From assembly GCA_027186245.1 (NCBI GenBank), contig CP114483.1, forward strand, positions 13,784,220 to 13,848,219: a stretch of 64,000 bases of DNA. The letters run 5' to 3'. Of this stretch, positions 40,846 to 53,900 are shown piece after piece. The translations under genes were made by a program, and so were the position numbers. The stretch's first letter is position 1. Every line of letters begins with the position of its first letter. The notes under the pieces were generated by a model, which was not told where the DNA came from, did no database searches, and saw only the letters and a program-made list of their open reading frames with translations. Origin of the DNA: Coriaria nepalensis (lineage: Eukaryota > Streptophyta > Magnoliopsida > Cucurbitales > Coriariaceae).

Positions 40846-41692
40846 ATGTGTAGTTGCCTTCAGTAGATCAATTGCAAGTTATGCATGAAAGTCGTGTTTT
40901 AAATGCAAAAATAGAACTAGTTCGAAGTGCTTTTTAACAATTTAATGATCTAAAAAGACTGATTGATATGTTTTTTAAGACTAAAATATCGCAATATTGT
41001 ATTCAATAGATTAATTGCAGGTTATGTAAGAAAATCATGTTTAAAGGTCAAAAACATAATTCCTTCGAATTCATTTATAATAATTTCATGACTTGAAGAG
41101 CCTCATTGACATGATTTTAAGGCTAAGTAAATGTATAGTTGCCTTCAATAGATCACTGCAAGTTATGCACGAAAGTCATTTCAAAAGGTGAATTTCGCCG
41201 TAAGTGATTTAGAATGATTTAATGAGTAAAAGAGATGCAATAATATGACTTTAACACTAACACAATGCATAGTTGCCTTCAGTAGATCAATTGCAAGTTA
41301 TGCATGAAAGTCGTGTTTTAAATGCAAAAATAGAACTAGTTCGTAGTGCTTTCTAACAATTTAATGATCTAAAAAGACTGAATGATATGTTTTTTAAGAC
41401 TAAAATATCGCATTATTGTATTTAATAGATTAATTGCAGGTTATGTAAGAAAATCATGTTTAAAGGTCAAAAACATAATTCGTTCGAATTCATTTACAAT
41501 AATTTCATGACTAGAAGAGCCTCATTAACATGATTTTGAGGCTAAGTAAATGTATAGTTGCCTTCAATAGATCACTGCAAGTTATGCACGAAAGTCATGT
41601 TCAAAAGGTGAATTTCGTCCGAAGTGATTTAGAATGATTTAATGAGGAAAAGAGATGCAATAATATGACTTTAACACTAAAAAAATGCGTAG

Positions 41693-41953
41693 TTGCCTTT
41701 AGTAGATCAATTGCAAGTTATGCATGAAAGTCGTGTTTTAAATGCGAAAATAAAATTTGTTCGAAGTGCTTTTAAACAATTTAATGATCTGAAAAGACTG
41801 AATGATATGCTCTTTAAGGCTAAAATAATGCATTGTTGTATTCAACAGATTAATTGCAGGTTATGTAAGAAAATCATGTTTGAAGGTCAAAAATATAATT
41901 CGTTCGAATTCATTTATAATGATTTAATGACTAAAAGAGCCTCAATGACATGA
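41693..41953 (+). other. 86-codon ORF inside a satellite monomer; coding doubtful
   Basis: The ORF starts at a TTG 8 bp into the monomer at 41685; the first ATG is at 41720, which would give 77 residues. It spans sub-repeats 1 and 2 and ends at the TGA of ATGACATGA. It is open because the TAG present at codon 52 in nearly all monomers is CAG here (TTCAACAGATT). The predicted product has a basic, Leu-rich, probably helical first half (residues 10-46) and a Cys cluster at 48, 49, 55 and 58 (C-x5-C-x2-C). I recognise no family. With about 150 decaying copies, a few such openings are expected by chance, so I do not call this a gene. The confidence given is for the ORF existing as described. Confidence 0.55.
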
Positions 41954-43785
41954 TTTTAACGCTAAGTAAATGTATAGTTGCTTTCAATAGATCAACAAAA
42001 AGTTATGCACGAAAGTCATGTTTAAAAGGTGAATTTCGTCTGAAGTGATTTAAAATGATTTAATGAGTAAAAGAGATGCAATAATATGACTTTAACACTA
42101 AAAAAATGCATAGTTGCCTTCAGTAGATCAATTCCAAGTTATGCATGAAAGTCGTGTTTTAAATGCAAAAATAGAACTAGTTCGAAGTGCTTTCTAACAA
42201 TTTAATGATCTAAAAAGACTGAATAATATGTTTTTTAAGACTAAAATATCGCAATATTGTATTCAATAGATTAATTGCAGGCTATGTAAGAAAATCATGT
42301 TTAAAGATCAAAAACGTAATTCGTTCGAATTCATTTATAATAATTTCATGACTAGAAGAGACTCATTCACATGATTTTAAGGCTAAGTAAATGTATAGTT
42401 GCTTTCAATAGATCACTGCAAGTTATGTACGAAAGTCATTTCAAAAGGTGAATTTCGTCATAAGTGATTTAGAATGATTTAATGAGTAAAAGAGATGCAA
42501 TAATATGACTTTAACACTAAAAAAATGCGTAGTTGCCTTTAATAGATCAATTGCAAGTTATGCATGAAAGTCGTGTTTTAAATGCAAAAATAGAACTAGT
42601 TCGAAGTGCTTTCTAACAATTTAATGATCTAAAAAGAATGAATGATATGTTTTTTAAGACTAAAATATCGCATTATTGTATTCAATAGATTAATTGCAGG
42701 TTATGTAAGAAAATCATGTTTAAAGGTCAAAAACATAATTCGTTCGAATTCATTTATAATAATTTCATGACTAGAAGAGCCTCATTGACATGATTTTAAG
42801 GCTAAGTAAATGTATAGTTGCCTTCAATAGATCACTGCAAGTTATGCACGAAAGTCATTTCAATAGGTGAATTTCGTCAGAAGCGATTTAGAATGATTTA
42901 ATGAGTAAAAGAGATGCAATAATATGACTTTAACACTAACACAATGCATAGTTGCCTTCAGTAGATCAATTGCAAGTTATGCATGAAAGTCGTGTTTTAA
43001 ATGCGAAAATAGAATTAGTTCGAAGTGCTTTCAAACAATGTAATGATCTGAAAAGACTGAATGATATGCTCTTTAAGGCTAAATTAATGCATTGTTGTAT
43101 TCAATAGATTAATTGTAGGTTATGTAAGAAAATCATGTTTGAAGGCCAAAAATATAATTTATTCGAGTTCATTTGTAATGATTTAAGGACTAGAAGAGTC
43201 TCAATGACATGATTTTAACACTAAGTAAATGTATAGTTGCCTTCAATAGATCAACTGCAAGTTATGCACGAAAGACATGTTTAAAAGACGAATTTCATCT
43301 GAAGTGATTTAGAATGATTTAATGAGTAAAAGAGATGCAATAATATGACTTCACCACTAAAAAAATGCGTAGTTGCCTTCATTAGATCGATTGCAAGTTA
43401 TGCGTGAAGGTCGTGTATTAAATGCAAAAATAGAATTAGTTCGAAGCGTTTTCAAACAATTTAATGATCTGAAAAGACTGAATGATATGCTCTTTCCGGC
43501 TAAAATAATGCATTGTTGTATTCAATAGATTAATTGTAAGTTATGTAAGAAAATCATGTTTGAAGGGCAAAAATATAATTCGTTCGAATTCATTTATAAT
43601 GATTTAATGACTAGAAGAGCCTCAATGACATGATTTTAATGCTAAGTAAATGTTTTATTGCCTTCAATAGATCAACTGCAAGTTATGCACGAAAGTCATG
43701 TTCAAAAGGTGAATTTCGTCCGAAGTGATTTAGAATGATTTCATGAGTAAAAGAGATGCAATAATATGACTTTAACACTAAAAAA

Positions 43786-44206
43786 ATGCGTAGTTGCCTT
43801 TAGTAGATCAATTGCAAGTTATGCATGAAAGTCGTGTTTTAAATGCAAAAATAGAACTAGTTCGAAGTGCTTTCTAACAATTTAATGATCTAAAAAGACT
43901 GAATGATATGTTTTTTAAGACTAAAATATCGCATTATTGTATTCAATAGATTAATTGCAGGTTATGTAAGAAAATCATGTTTGAAGGGAAAAAATATAAT
44001 TCATCCGAATTCATTTATAATGATTTAAGGACAAGAAGAGCCTCAATGACATGATTTTAACGGTAAGTAAATGTATAGTTGCCTTCAATAGATCAACTGC
44101 AAGTTATGCACGAAAGACATGTTTAAAAGACGAATTTCATCTGAACTGATTTAGAATGATTTAATGAGTAAAAGAGATGCAATAATATGACTTCAACACA
44201 AAAAAA
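43786..44206 (+). repeat. Chimeric class C/B monomer
   Basis: The first part is class C (AGAACTAGTTCG, TTTCTAAC, TTTTTTAAGACTAAAATATCG, CATTATTG). After the invariant core of sub-repeat 2 it becomes class B (TTTGAAGGGAAAAAATATAATTCATCCG in two adjoining markers near 43981-44008, then TTAAGGAC). The switch is confined to about 43945-43982, within the core. Class B ends of this type otherwise belong to the left half, for example at 14450 and 27137. Confidence 0.82.
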
Positions 44207-44627
44207 ATGCATAGTTGCCTTCAGTAGATCAATTGCAAGTTGTGCATGAAAGTCGTGTATTGAATGCAAAAATAGAATTAGGTCGAAGTGTTTTCAAACA
44301 ATTTAATGATCTGAAAAGACTGAATGATATGCTCTTTCAGGCTAAAATAATGCATTGTTGTATTCAATAGATTAATTGTAGGTTATGTAAGAAAATCATG
44401 TTTGAAGGGCAAAAATATAATTCGTTCGGATTCATTTATAATGATTTAATGACTAGAAGAGCCTCAATGACATTCTTTTAAGGCTAAGTAAATGTATAGT
44501 TGCCTTCAATAGATCAACTGCAAGTTATGCACGAAAGACATGTTTAAAAGGCGAATTTCATCTGAAGTGATTTAGAATGATTTAATGAGTAAAAGAGATG
44601 CAATAATATGACTTTAACACTAAAAAA

Positions 44628-45028
44628 ATGCATAGTTGCCTTTAGTAGATCAATTGCAAGTTATGCATGAAAGTCGTGTATTAAATGCACAAATAGAATT
44701 AGTTCGAAGTGTTTTCAAACAATTTAATGATCTGAAAAGACTGAATGATATGCTCTTTCAGGCTAAAATAATGCATTGTTGTATTCAATAGATTAATTGC
44801 AGGTTATGTAAGAAAATCATGTTTGAAGGGCAAAAATATAATTCGTTCAAATTCATTTATAATGATTTAATGACTAGAAGAGCCTCAATGACATTCTTTT
44901 AACGCTAAGTAAATGTATAGTTGCCTTCAATAGATCAACTGCAAGTTATGCACGAAAGTCATGTTCAAAAGGTGAGAATGATTTAATGAGTAAAAGAGAT
45001 AAAATAATATGACTTTAACACAAAAAAA
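44628..45028 (+). repeat. 401-bp monomer with a 20-bp deletion in sub-repeat 3
   Basis: The sequence around 44971 reads AAAAGGTGAGAATGATTTAATG. Neighbouring units have 20 more bases between GGTGA and GAATG (the ATTTCGTCCGAAGTGATTTA segment). The deletion point is after 44975. It is seen once only, so it has not spread. Confidence 0.9.
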
Positions 45029-45457
45029 ATGTGTAGTTGCCTTCAGTAGATCAATTGCAAGTTATGCATGAAAGTCGTGTATTAAATGCAAAAATAGAAT
45101 TAGTTCGAAGTGTTTTCAAACAATTTAATGATCTAAAAAGACTGAATGATATGCTCTTTCAGGCTAAAATAATGCATTGTTGTATTCAATAGATTAATTG
45201 CAGGTTATGTAAGAAAATCATGTTTGAAGGGCAAAAATATAATTCGTTCGAATTCATTTATAATGATTTAATGACTAGAAGAGCCTCAATGACATGATTT
45301 TAACGCTAAGTAAATGTATAGTTGCCTTCAATAGATCAACTGCAAGTTATGCACGAAAGTCATGTTCAAAAGGTGAATTTCGTCCGAAGTGATTCAGAAT
45401 GATTTAATGAGTAAAAGAGATGCAATAATATGACTTTAACACTAAAAAAATGCATAG

Positions 45458-45718
45458 TTGCCTTTAGTAGATCAATTGCAAGTTATGCATGAAAGTCGTG
45501 TATTAAATGAAAAAATAGAATTAGTTCGAAGTGCTTTCAAACAATTTGATGATCTGAAAAGACTGAATGATATGCTCTTTAAGGCTAAAATAATGAATTG
45601 TTGTATTCAATCGATTAATTGCAGGTTATGTAAGAAAATCATGTTTGAAGGGCAAAAATATAATTCATTCGAATTCATTTATAATGATTTAATGACTAGA
45701 AGAGCCTCAATGACATGA
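45458..45718 (+). other. 86-codon ORF inside a satellite monomer; coding doubtful
   Basis: Same frame and position as the ORF at 41693, in the monomer at 45450. Here the usual TAG at codon 52 is TCG (TTCAATCGATT), so the residue is Ser. Differences from the 41693 ORF include Glu for Ala at residue 18, Asp for Asn at 31, and Asn for His at 47 next to the Cys pair. The Cys residues at 48, 49, 55 and 58 are kept. There is no promoter, splice signal or unique flank. The opening mutation differs from the other two, which fits independent random hits better than a conserved gene. Confidence 0.5.
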
Positions 45719-46079
45719 TTTTAACGCTAAGTAAATGTATAGTTGCCTTCAATAGATCAACTGCAAGTTATGCACGAAAGACATGTTTAAAAGGCGAATT
45801 TCATCTGAAGTGATTTAGAATGATTTAATGAGTCAAAGAGATGCAATAATATGACTTTAACACTAAAAAAATGCATAGTTGCCTTTAGTAGATCAATTGC
45901 AAGTTATGCATGAAAGCCGTGTTTTAAATGCAAAAATAGAACTAGTTCGAAGTGCTTTCTAACAATTTAATTATCTGAAAAGACTGAATGATATGCTCTT
46001 TAAGGCTAAAATAATGCGTTGTTGTATTCAGTAGATTAATTGCAGGTTATGTAAGAAAATCATGTTTGAAGGCCAAAAA

Positions 46080-47880
46080 TATAATTCGTCCGAATTCATT
46101 TATAATGATTTAATGACTAGAAGAGCCTCAATGACATGATTTTAACGCTAAGTAAATGTATAGTTGCCTTCAATAGATCAACTGCAAGTTATGCACGAGA
46201 GTCATGTTTGAAATGCGAATTTCGTCTGAAGTGATTTAGAATGATTTAATGAGGAAAAGAGATGCAATAATATGACTTTAACACTAAAAAAATGCGTAGT
46301 TGCCTTTAGTAGATCAATTGCAAGTTATGCATGAAAGTCGTGTTTTAAATGCAAAAATAGAATTTGTTCGAAGTGCTTTTAAACAATTTAATGATCTGAA
46401 AAAACTGAATGATATGCTCTTTAAGGCTAAAATAATGCATTGTTGTATTCAATAGATTAATTGCAGGTTATGTAAGAAAATCATGTTTGAAGGTCAAAAA
46501 TATAATTCGTTCGAATTCATTTATAATGATTTAATGACTAAAAGAGCCTCAATGACATGATTTTAACGCTAAGGAAATGTATAGTTGCTTTCAATAGATC
46601 AACTGCAAGTTATGGACAAAAGTCATGTTTAAAAGGTGAATTTCGTCTAAAGTGATTTAAAATGATTTAATGAGTAAAAGAGATGCAATAATATGACTTT
46701 AACATAAAAAAAATGCATAGTTGCCTTCAGTAGATCAATTGCAAGTTATGCATGAAAGTCGTGTTTTAAATGCAAAAATTGAATTAGTTCGTAGTGTTTT
46801 CAAACAATTTAATGATCTGAAAAGACTGAATGATATGCTCTTTCAGGCTAAAATAATGCATTGTTGTATTCAATAGATTAATTGCAGGTTATGTAAGAAA
46901 ATCATGTTTGAAGGGCAAAAATATAATTCGTCCGAATTCATTTATAATGATTTAATGACTAGAAGAGCCTCAATGACATGATTTTAACGCTAAGTAAATG
47001 TATAGTTGCCTTCAATAGATCAACTGCAAGTTATGCACGAGAGTCATGTTTGAAATGCGAATTTCGTCTGAAGTGATTTAGAATGATTTAATGAGGAAAA
47101 GAGATGCAATAATATGACTTTAACACTAAAAAAATGCGTAGTTGCCTTTAGTAGATCAATTGCAAGTTATGCATGAAAGTCGTGTTTTAAATGCAAAAAT
47201 AGAATTTGTTCGAAGTGCTTTTAAACAATTTAATGATCTGAAAAAACTGAATGATATGCTCTTTAAGGCTAAAATAATGCATTGTTGTATTCAATAGATT
47301 AATTGCAGGTTATGTAAGAAAATCATGTTTGAAGGTCAAAAATATAATTCGTTCGAATTCATTTATAATGATTTAATGACTAAAAGAGCCTCAATGACAT
47401 GATTTTAACGCTAAGGAAATGTATAGTTGCTTTCAATAGATCAACTGCAAGTTATGGACGAAAGTCATGTTTAAAAGGTGAATTTCGTCTAAAGTGATTT
47501 AAAATGATTTAATGAGTAAAAGAGATGCAATAATATGACTTTAACACAAAAAAAATGCATAGTTGCCTTCAGTAGATCAATTGCAAGTTATGCATGAAAG
47601 TCGTGTTTTAAATGCAAAAATTGAATTAGTTCGTAGTGTTTTCAAACAATTTAATGATCTGAAAAGACTGAATGATATGCTCTTTCAGGCTAAAATAATG
47701 CATTGTTGTATTCAATAGATTAATTGCAGGTTATGTAAGAAAATCATGTTTGAAGGGCAAAAATATAATTCGTCCGAATTCATTTATAATGATTTAATGA
47801 CTAGAAGAGCCTCAATGACATGATTTTAACGCTAAGTAAATGTATAGTTGCCTTCAATAGATCAACTGCAAGTTATGCAC
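46080..47880 (+). repeat. Dimeric higher-order repeat, 842-bp period, two copies
   Basis: Landmarks 46292 and 46713 recur at 47134 and 47555, exactly 842 bp later. The two copies share GCACGAGAG with GAAATGCG, GAATTTGTTCG with TTTTAAAC, CTGAAAAAACTG, GACTAAAAGAGCC, GCTAAGGAAATG, GTTATGGAC, and AAATTGAATTAGTTCGTAG. They differ at single sites, such as GGACAAAAG versus GGACGAAAG and ACATAAAA versus ACACAAAA. The unit at 49661, with the GCACGAGAG sub-repeat before it, is a further partial relative. Confidence 0.9.
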
Positions 47881-47976
47881 GAAAGTCATGTTCAAAAGGA
47901 GAATTCCGTCCGAAGTGATTTAGAATGATTTCATGAGTAAAAGAGATGCAATAATATGACTTTAACACTAAAAAAA

Positions 47977-50900
47977 ATGCATAGTTGCCTTTAGTAGATC
48001 AATTGCAAGTTATGCATGAAAGTCGTCTTTTAAATGCGAAAATAGAATTAGTTCGAAGTGCTTTCAAACAATTTAATTATCTGAAAAGACTGAATGATAT
48101 GCTCTTTAAGGCTAAAATAATGCGTTGTTGTATTCAGTAGATTAATTGCAGGTTATGTAAGAAAATCATGTTTGAAGGCCAAAAATATAATTCATTCGAA
48201 TTCATTTATAATGATTTAAGGAGTAGAAGAGCCTCAATGACCTGATGTTAACGCTAAGTAAATGTATAGTTGCCTTCAATAGATCAACTGCAAGTTATGC
48301 ACGAAAGACATGTTTAAAAGACGAATTTCATCTGAAGTGATTTAGAATGATTTAATGAGTAAAAGAGATGCAGTAATATGACTTTAACACTAAAACAATG
48401 CATAGTTGCCTTCATTAGATCAATTGCAAGTTATGCATGAAGGTCGTGTATTAAATGCGAAAATAGAATTAGTTCGAAGTGCTTTCAAACAATTTAATTA
48501 TCTGAAAAGACTGAATGATATGCTCTTTCAGGCTAAAATAATGCATTGTTGTATTCAGTAGATTAATTGCAGGTTATGTAAGAAAATCATGTTTGAAGGC
48601 CAAAAATATAATTCATTTGAATTCATTTATCATGATTTAAGGACTAGAAGAGCCTCAATGACATGATGTTAACGCTAAGTAAATGTATAGTTGCCTTCAA
48701 TAGATCAACTGCAAGTTATGCACGAAAGTCATGTTCAAAAGGTGAATTTCGTCCGAAGTGATTTAGAATGATTACATGAGTAAAAGAGATGCAATAATAT
48801 GACTTTAACACTAAAAAAATACATAGTTGCCTTTAGTAGATCAATTGCAAGTTATGCATGGAAGCCGTGTTTTAAATGCAAAAATAGAACTAGTTCGAAG
48901 TGCTTTCTAACAATTTAATGATCTGAAAAGACTGAATGATATGCTCTTTGAGGCTAAAATAATGCATTGTTGTATTCAATAGATTAATTGCAGGTTATGT
49001 AGGAAAATCATGTTTGAAGGGCAAAAATATAATTCGTTCGAATTCATTTATATTGATTTAATGACTAGAAGAGGCTCAATGACATGATTTTAACGCTAAG
49101 TAAATGTATAGTTGCCTTCAATAGATCAACTGCAAGTTATGCACAAAAGTCATGTTCAAAAGGTGAATTTCGTCCGAAGTGATTTAGAATGATTTCATGA
49201 GTAAAAGAGATGCAATAATATGACTTTAACACTAAAAAAATGCATAGTTGCCTTTAGTAGATCAATTGCAAGTTATGCATGAAAGCCGTGTTTTAAATGC
49301 AAAAATAGAACTAGTTCGAAGTGCTTTCTAACAATTTAATGATCTAAAAAGACTGAATGATATGCTTTTTAAGACTAAAATAACGCATTATTGTATTCAG
49401 TAGATTAATTGCAGGATATGTAAGAAAATCATGTTTAAAGGTCAAAAACATAATTCGTTCGAATTCAGTTGTAACAATTTCATGACTAGAAGAGTCTCAT
49501 TGACATGATTTTAAGGCTAAGTAAATGTGTTGTTGCCTTCAATAGATCAACTGCAAGTTATGCACGAGAGTCATGTTTGAAATGCGAATTTCGTCTGAAG
49601 TGATTTAGAATGATTTAATGAGGAAAAGAGATGCAATAATATGACTTTAACACTAAAAAAATGCATAGTTGCCTTTAGTAGATCAATTGCAAGTTATGCA
49701 TGAAAGTCGTGTTTTAAATGCAAAAATAGAATTTGTTCGAAGTGCTTTTAAACAATTTAATGATCTGAAAAGACTGAATGATATGCTCTTTAAGGCTAAA
49801 ATAATGCATTGTTGTATTCAATAGATTAATTGCAGGTTATGTAAGAAAATCATGTTTGAAGGTCAAAAATATAATTCGTTCGAATTCATTTATAATGATT
49901 TAATGACTAATAGAGCCTCAATGACATGATTTTAACGCTAAGTAAATGTATAGTTGCTTTCAATAGATCAACTGCAAGTTATGGACGAAAGTCATGTTTA
50001 AAAGGTGAATTTCGTCTAAAGTGATTTAAAATGATTTAATGAGTAAAAGAGATGCAATAATATGACTTTAACACACAAAAAATGCATAGTTGCCTTCAGT
50101 AGATCAATTGCAAGTTATGCATGAAAGTCGTGTTTTAAATGCAAAAATAGAACTAGTTCGAAGTGCTTTCTAACAATTTAATGATCTAAAAAGACTGAAT
50201 GATATGCTTTTTAAGACTAAAATATCGCATTATTGTATTCAATAGATTAATTGCAGGTTATGTAAGAAAATCATGTTTAAAGGTCAAAAACATAATTCGT
50301 TCGAATTCATTTATAATAATTTCATGACTAGAAGAGCCTCATTGACATGATTTTAAGGCTAAGTAAATGTATAGTTGCCTTCAATAGATCACTGCAAGTT
50401 ATGCACGAAAGTCATTTCAAAAGGTTAATTTCGTCATAAGTGATTTAGAATGATTTAATGAGTAAAAGAGATGCAATAATATGACTTTAACACTAACACA
50501 ATGCATAGTTGCCTTCAGTAGATCAATTGCAAGTTATGCATGAAAGTCGTGTTTTAAATGCAAAAATAGAACTAGTTCGAAGTGCTTTCTAACAATTTAA
50601 TGATCTAAAAAGACTGAATGATATGCTTTTTAAGACTAAAATAACGCATTATTGTATTCAATAGATTAAATGCGGGTTATGTAAGAAAATCATGTTTAAA
50701 GGTCAACAACATAATTCGTTCGAATTCATTTATAATAATTTCATGACTAGAAGAGCCTCATTGACATGATTTTAAGGCTAAGTAAATGTATAGTTGCCTT
50801 CAATAGATCACTGCAAGTTATGCACGAAAGTCATTTCAAAAGGTGAATTTCGTCCGAAGTGATTTAGAATGATTTCATGAGTAAAAGAGATGCAATAATA

Positions 50901-53900
50901 TGGCTTTAACACTAACACAGTGCATAGTTGCCTTCAGTAGATCAATTGCAAGTTATGCATGAAAGTTGTGTTTTAAATGCGAAAATAGAATTAGTTCGAA
51001 GTGCTTTCAAACAATGTAATGATCTGAAAAAACTGAATGATATGCTCTTTAAAGCTAAAATAATGCATTGTTGTATTCAATAGATTAATTGTAGGTTATG
51101 TAAGAAAATCATGTTTGAAGGGCAAAAATATAATTCGTTCGAATTCATTTATAATGATTTAATGACTAAAAGAGCCTCAATGAAATGATTTTAAGGCTAA
51201 GTAAATGTATAGTTGCCTTCAATAGATCAAGTGCAAGTTATGCACGAAAGACACGTTTAAAAGACGAATTTCATCTGAAGTGATTTAGAATGATTTAATG
51301 AGTAAAAGAGATGCAATAATATGACTTTAACACTAAAAAAATGCATAGTTGCCTTTAGTAGATCAATTGCAAGTTATGCGTGAAAGTCGTGTATTAAATG
51401 CGAAAATAGAATTAGTTCGAAGTGCTTTCAAACAATTTAATTATCTGAAAAGACTGAATGATATGCTCTTTCAGGCTAAAATAATGCATTGTTGTATTCA
51501 GTAGATTAATTGCAGGTTATGTAAGAAAATCATGTTTGAAGGCCAAAAATATAATTCATTTGAATTCATTTATAATGATTTAAGGACTAGAAGAGCCTCA
51601 ATGCCATGATGTTAACGCTAAGTAAATGTATAGTTGCCTTCAATAGATCAACTGCAAGTTATGCACGAAAGTCATGTTCAAAAGGTGAATTTCGTCCGAA
51701 GTGATTTAGAATGATTACATGAGTAAAAGAGATGCAATAATATGACTTTAACACTAAAAAAATGCATAGTTGCCTTTAGTAGATCAATTGCAAGTTATGC
51801 ATGGAAGCCGTGTTTTAAATGCAAAAATAGAACTAGTTCGAAGTGCTTTCTAACAATTTAATGATCTAAAAAGACTGAATGATATGCTTTCTAAGACAAA
51901 AATAACGCGTTGTTGTAATCAGTAGATTAATTGCAGGTTATGTAAGAAAATCATGTTTGAAGGGCAAAAATATAATTCGTTCGAATTCATTTATAATGAT
52001 TTAATGACTAGAAGAGCCTCGATGACATGATTTTAACGCTAAGAAAATGTATAGTTGCCTTCAATAGATCAACTGCAAATTATGCACGAAAGTCATGTTC
52101 AAAAGGTGAATTTCGTCCGAAGTGATTTTGAATGATTTCATGAGTAAAAGAGATGCAATAATATGACTTTAACACTAAAAAAATGCATAGTTGCCTTCAG
52201 TAGATCAATTGCAAGTTATGCATGACAGTCGTGTATTAAATGCAAAAATTGAATTAGTTCGAAGTTTTTTCAAACAATTTAATGATCTGAATAGACTGAA
52301 TGATATGCTCTTGCAGGTTAAAATAATGCATTGTTTTATTCAATAGATTAATTGCATGTTATGTAAGAAAATCATGTTTGAAGGGCAAAAATATAATTCA
52401 TTCGAATTCATTTATAATGATTTAGTGACTAGAAGGGCCTCAATGACATGATTTTAACGCTAAGTAAATGTATAGTTGCCATCAATATATCAACTGCAAG
52501 TTATGCACGAAAGTCATGTTCAAAAGGTGAATTTCGTCCGAAGTGATTCAGAATGATTTAATGAGTAAAAGAGATGCAATAATATGACTTTAACACTAAA
52601 AAAATGCGTAGTTGCCTTTAGTAGATCAATTGCAAGTTATGCATGAAAGTTGTGTTTTAAATGCGAAAATAGAATTGGTTCGGAGTGCTTTTAAACAATT
52701 TAATGATCTGAAAAGACTGAATGATATGCTCTTTAAGGCTAAAATAAAGCATTGTTGTATTCAATAGATTAATTGCTGGTTATGTAAGAAAATCATGTTT
52801 GAAGGGCAAAAATATAATTCGTTCGAATTCAGTTAAAATAATTTCATGACTAGAAGAGCCTCATTGACATGATTTTAAGGCTAAGTAAATGTGTAGTTGC
52901 CTTCAATAGATCAACTGCAAGTTATGCACGAAAGTCATGTTTGAAACGCGAATTTCGTCTTAAGTGATTTAGAATGATTTAATGAGTAAATGACATGCAA
53001 TAACATGACTTTAACACTAAAACAAAGCATAGTTGCCTTCTGTAGATCAATTGCAGGTTATGCATGAAAGTTGTGTTTTAAATGCGAAAATAGAATTAGT
53101 TCGAAGTGCTTTCAAACAATGTAATGATCTGAAAAAACTGAATGATATGCTCTTTAAAGCTAAAATAATGCATTGTTGTATTCAATAGATTAATTGTAGG
53201 TTATGTAAGAAAATCTTGTTTGAAGGGCAAAAATATAATTCGTTCGAATTCATTTATAATAATTTCATGATCAGAAGAGCCTCATTGACATGATTTTAAG
53301 GCTAAGTAAATGTATAGTTGCCTTCAATAGATCACTGCAAGTTATGCACGAAAGTCATTTCAAAAGGTGAATTTCGTCAGAAGTGATTTAGAATGATTTA
53401 ATGAGTAAAAGAGAGGCAATAATATGACTTTAACACTAACACAATGCATAGTTGCCTTCAGTAGATCAATCGCAAGTTATGCATGAAAGTCGTGTTTTAA
53501 ATGCGAAAATAGAATTAGTTCGAAGTGCTTTCAAACAATGTAATGATCTGAAAAGACTGAATGATATGCTCTTTAAGGCTAAAATAATGCATTGTTGCAT
53601 TCAATAGATTAATTGTAGGTTATGTAAGAAAATCATGTTTGAAGGGCAAAAATATAATTCGTTCGAATTCATTTATAATGATTTAATGACTAAAAGAGCC
53701 TCAACGAAATGATTTTAAGGCTAAGTAAATGTATAGTTGCCTTCAATAGATCAACTGCAAGTTATGCACGAAATACATGTTTAAAAGGCGAATTTCATAT
53801 GAAGTGATTTAAAATGATTTAATGAGTAAAAGAGATGCAATAATATCACTTTAACACTAAAAAAATGCATAGTTGCCTTTAGTAGACCAATTGCAAGTTA

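Larger units (their letters stand above)
39017..41684 (+). repeat. Tetrameric higher-order repeat that includes the 285-bp unit, 1544-bp period
   Basis: Landmarks 39017, 39302 and 39721 recur at 40561, 40846 and 41265, a constant 1544 bp (285+419+419+421). Shared markers are the short-unit junction, TTTTTAACAATTTAATG with GATTGATATG, and the CCATAAGTG or CCGTAAGTG end. The second copy stops matching at the fourth unit, because the unit at 41685 is a different class from the one at 40140. It shows that a deletion-bearing unit was amplified together with its neighbours. Confidence 0.85.
41265..46080 (+). repeat. Mosaic of class C, A-like and 419-bp units, no regular HOR
   Basis: Landmarks are 41265, 41685, 42106, 42525, 42944, 43365, 43786, 44207, 44628, 45029, 45450 and 45871. 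Units of 419 bp lie at 42106 and 42525, and the one at 41265 is 420 bp, having lost only one of the two bases. Adjacent units differ at many sites and no period longer than one monomer is evident. Two of the three ORF-bearing monomers lie here, as well as the 401-bp deletion unit and the chimeric unit at 43786. Confidence 0.82.

Noticed and set aside
41693..41953. Treating the 86-codon ORFs as a real protein-coding gene family
   Set aside because: They differ from about 150 other copies only by a lost TAG, each by a different mutation. The sibling of one still has TAG, the longest form starts at TTG, and no regulatory or unique flanking sequence exists.
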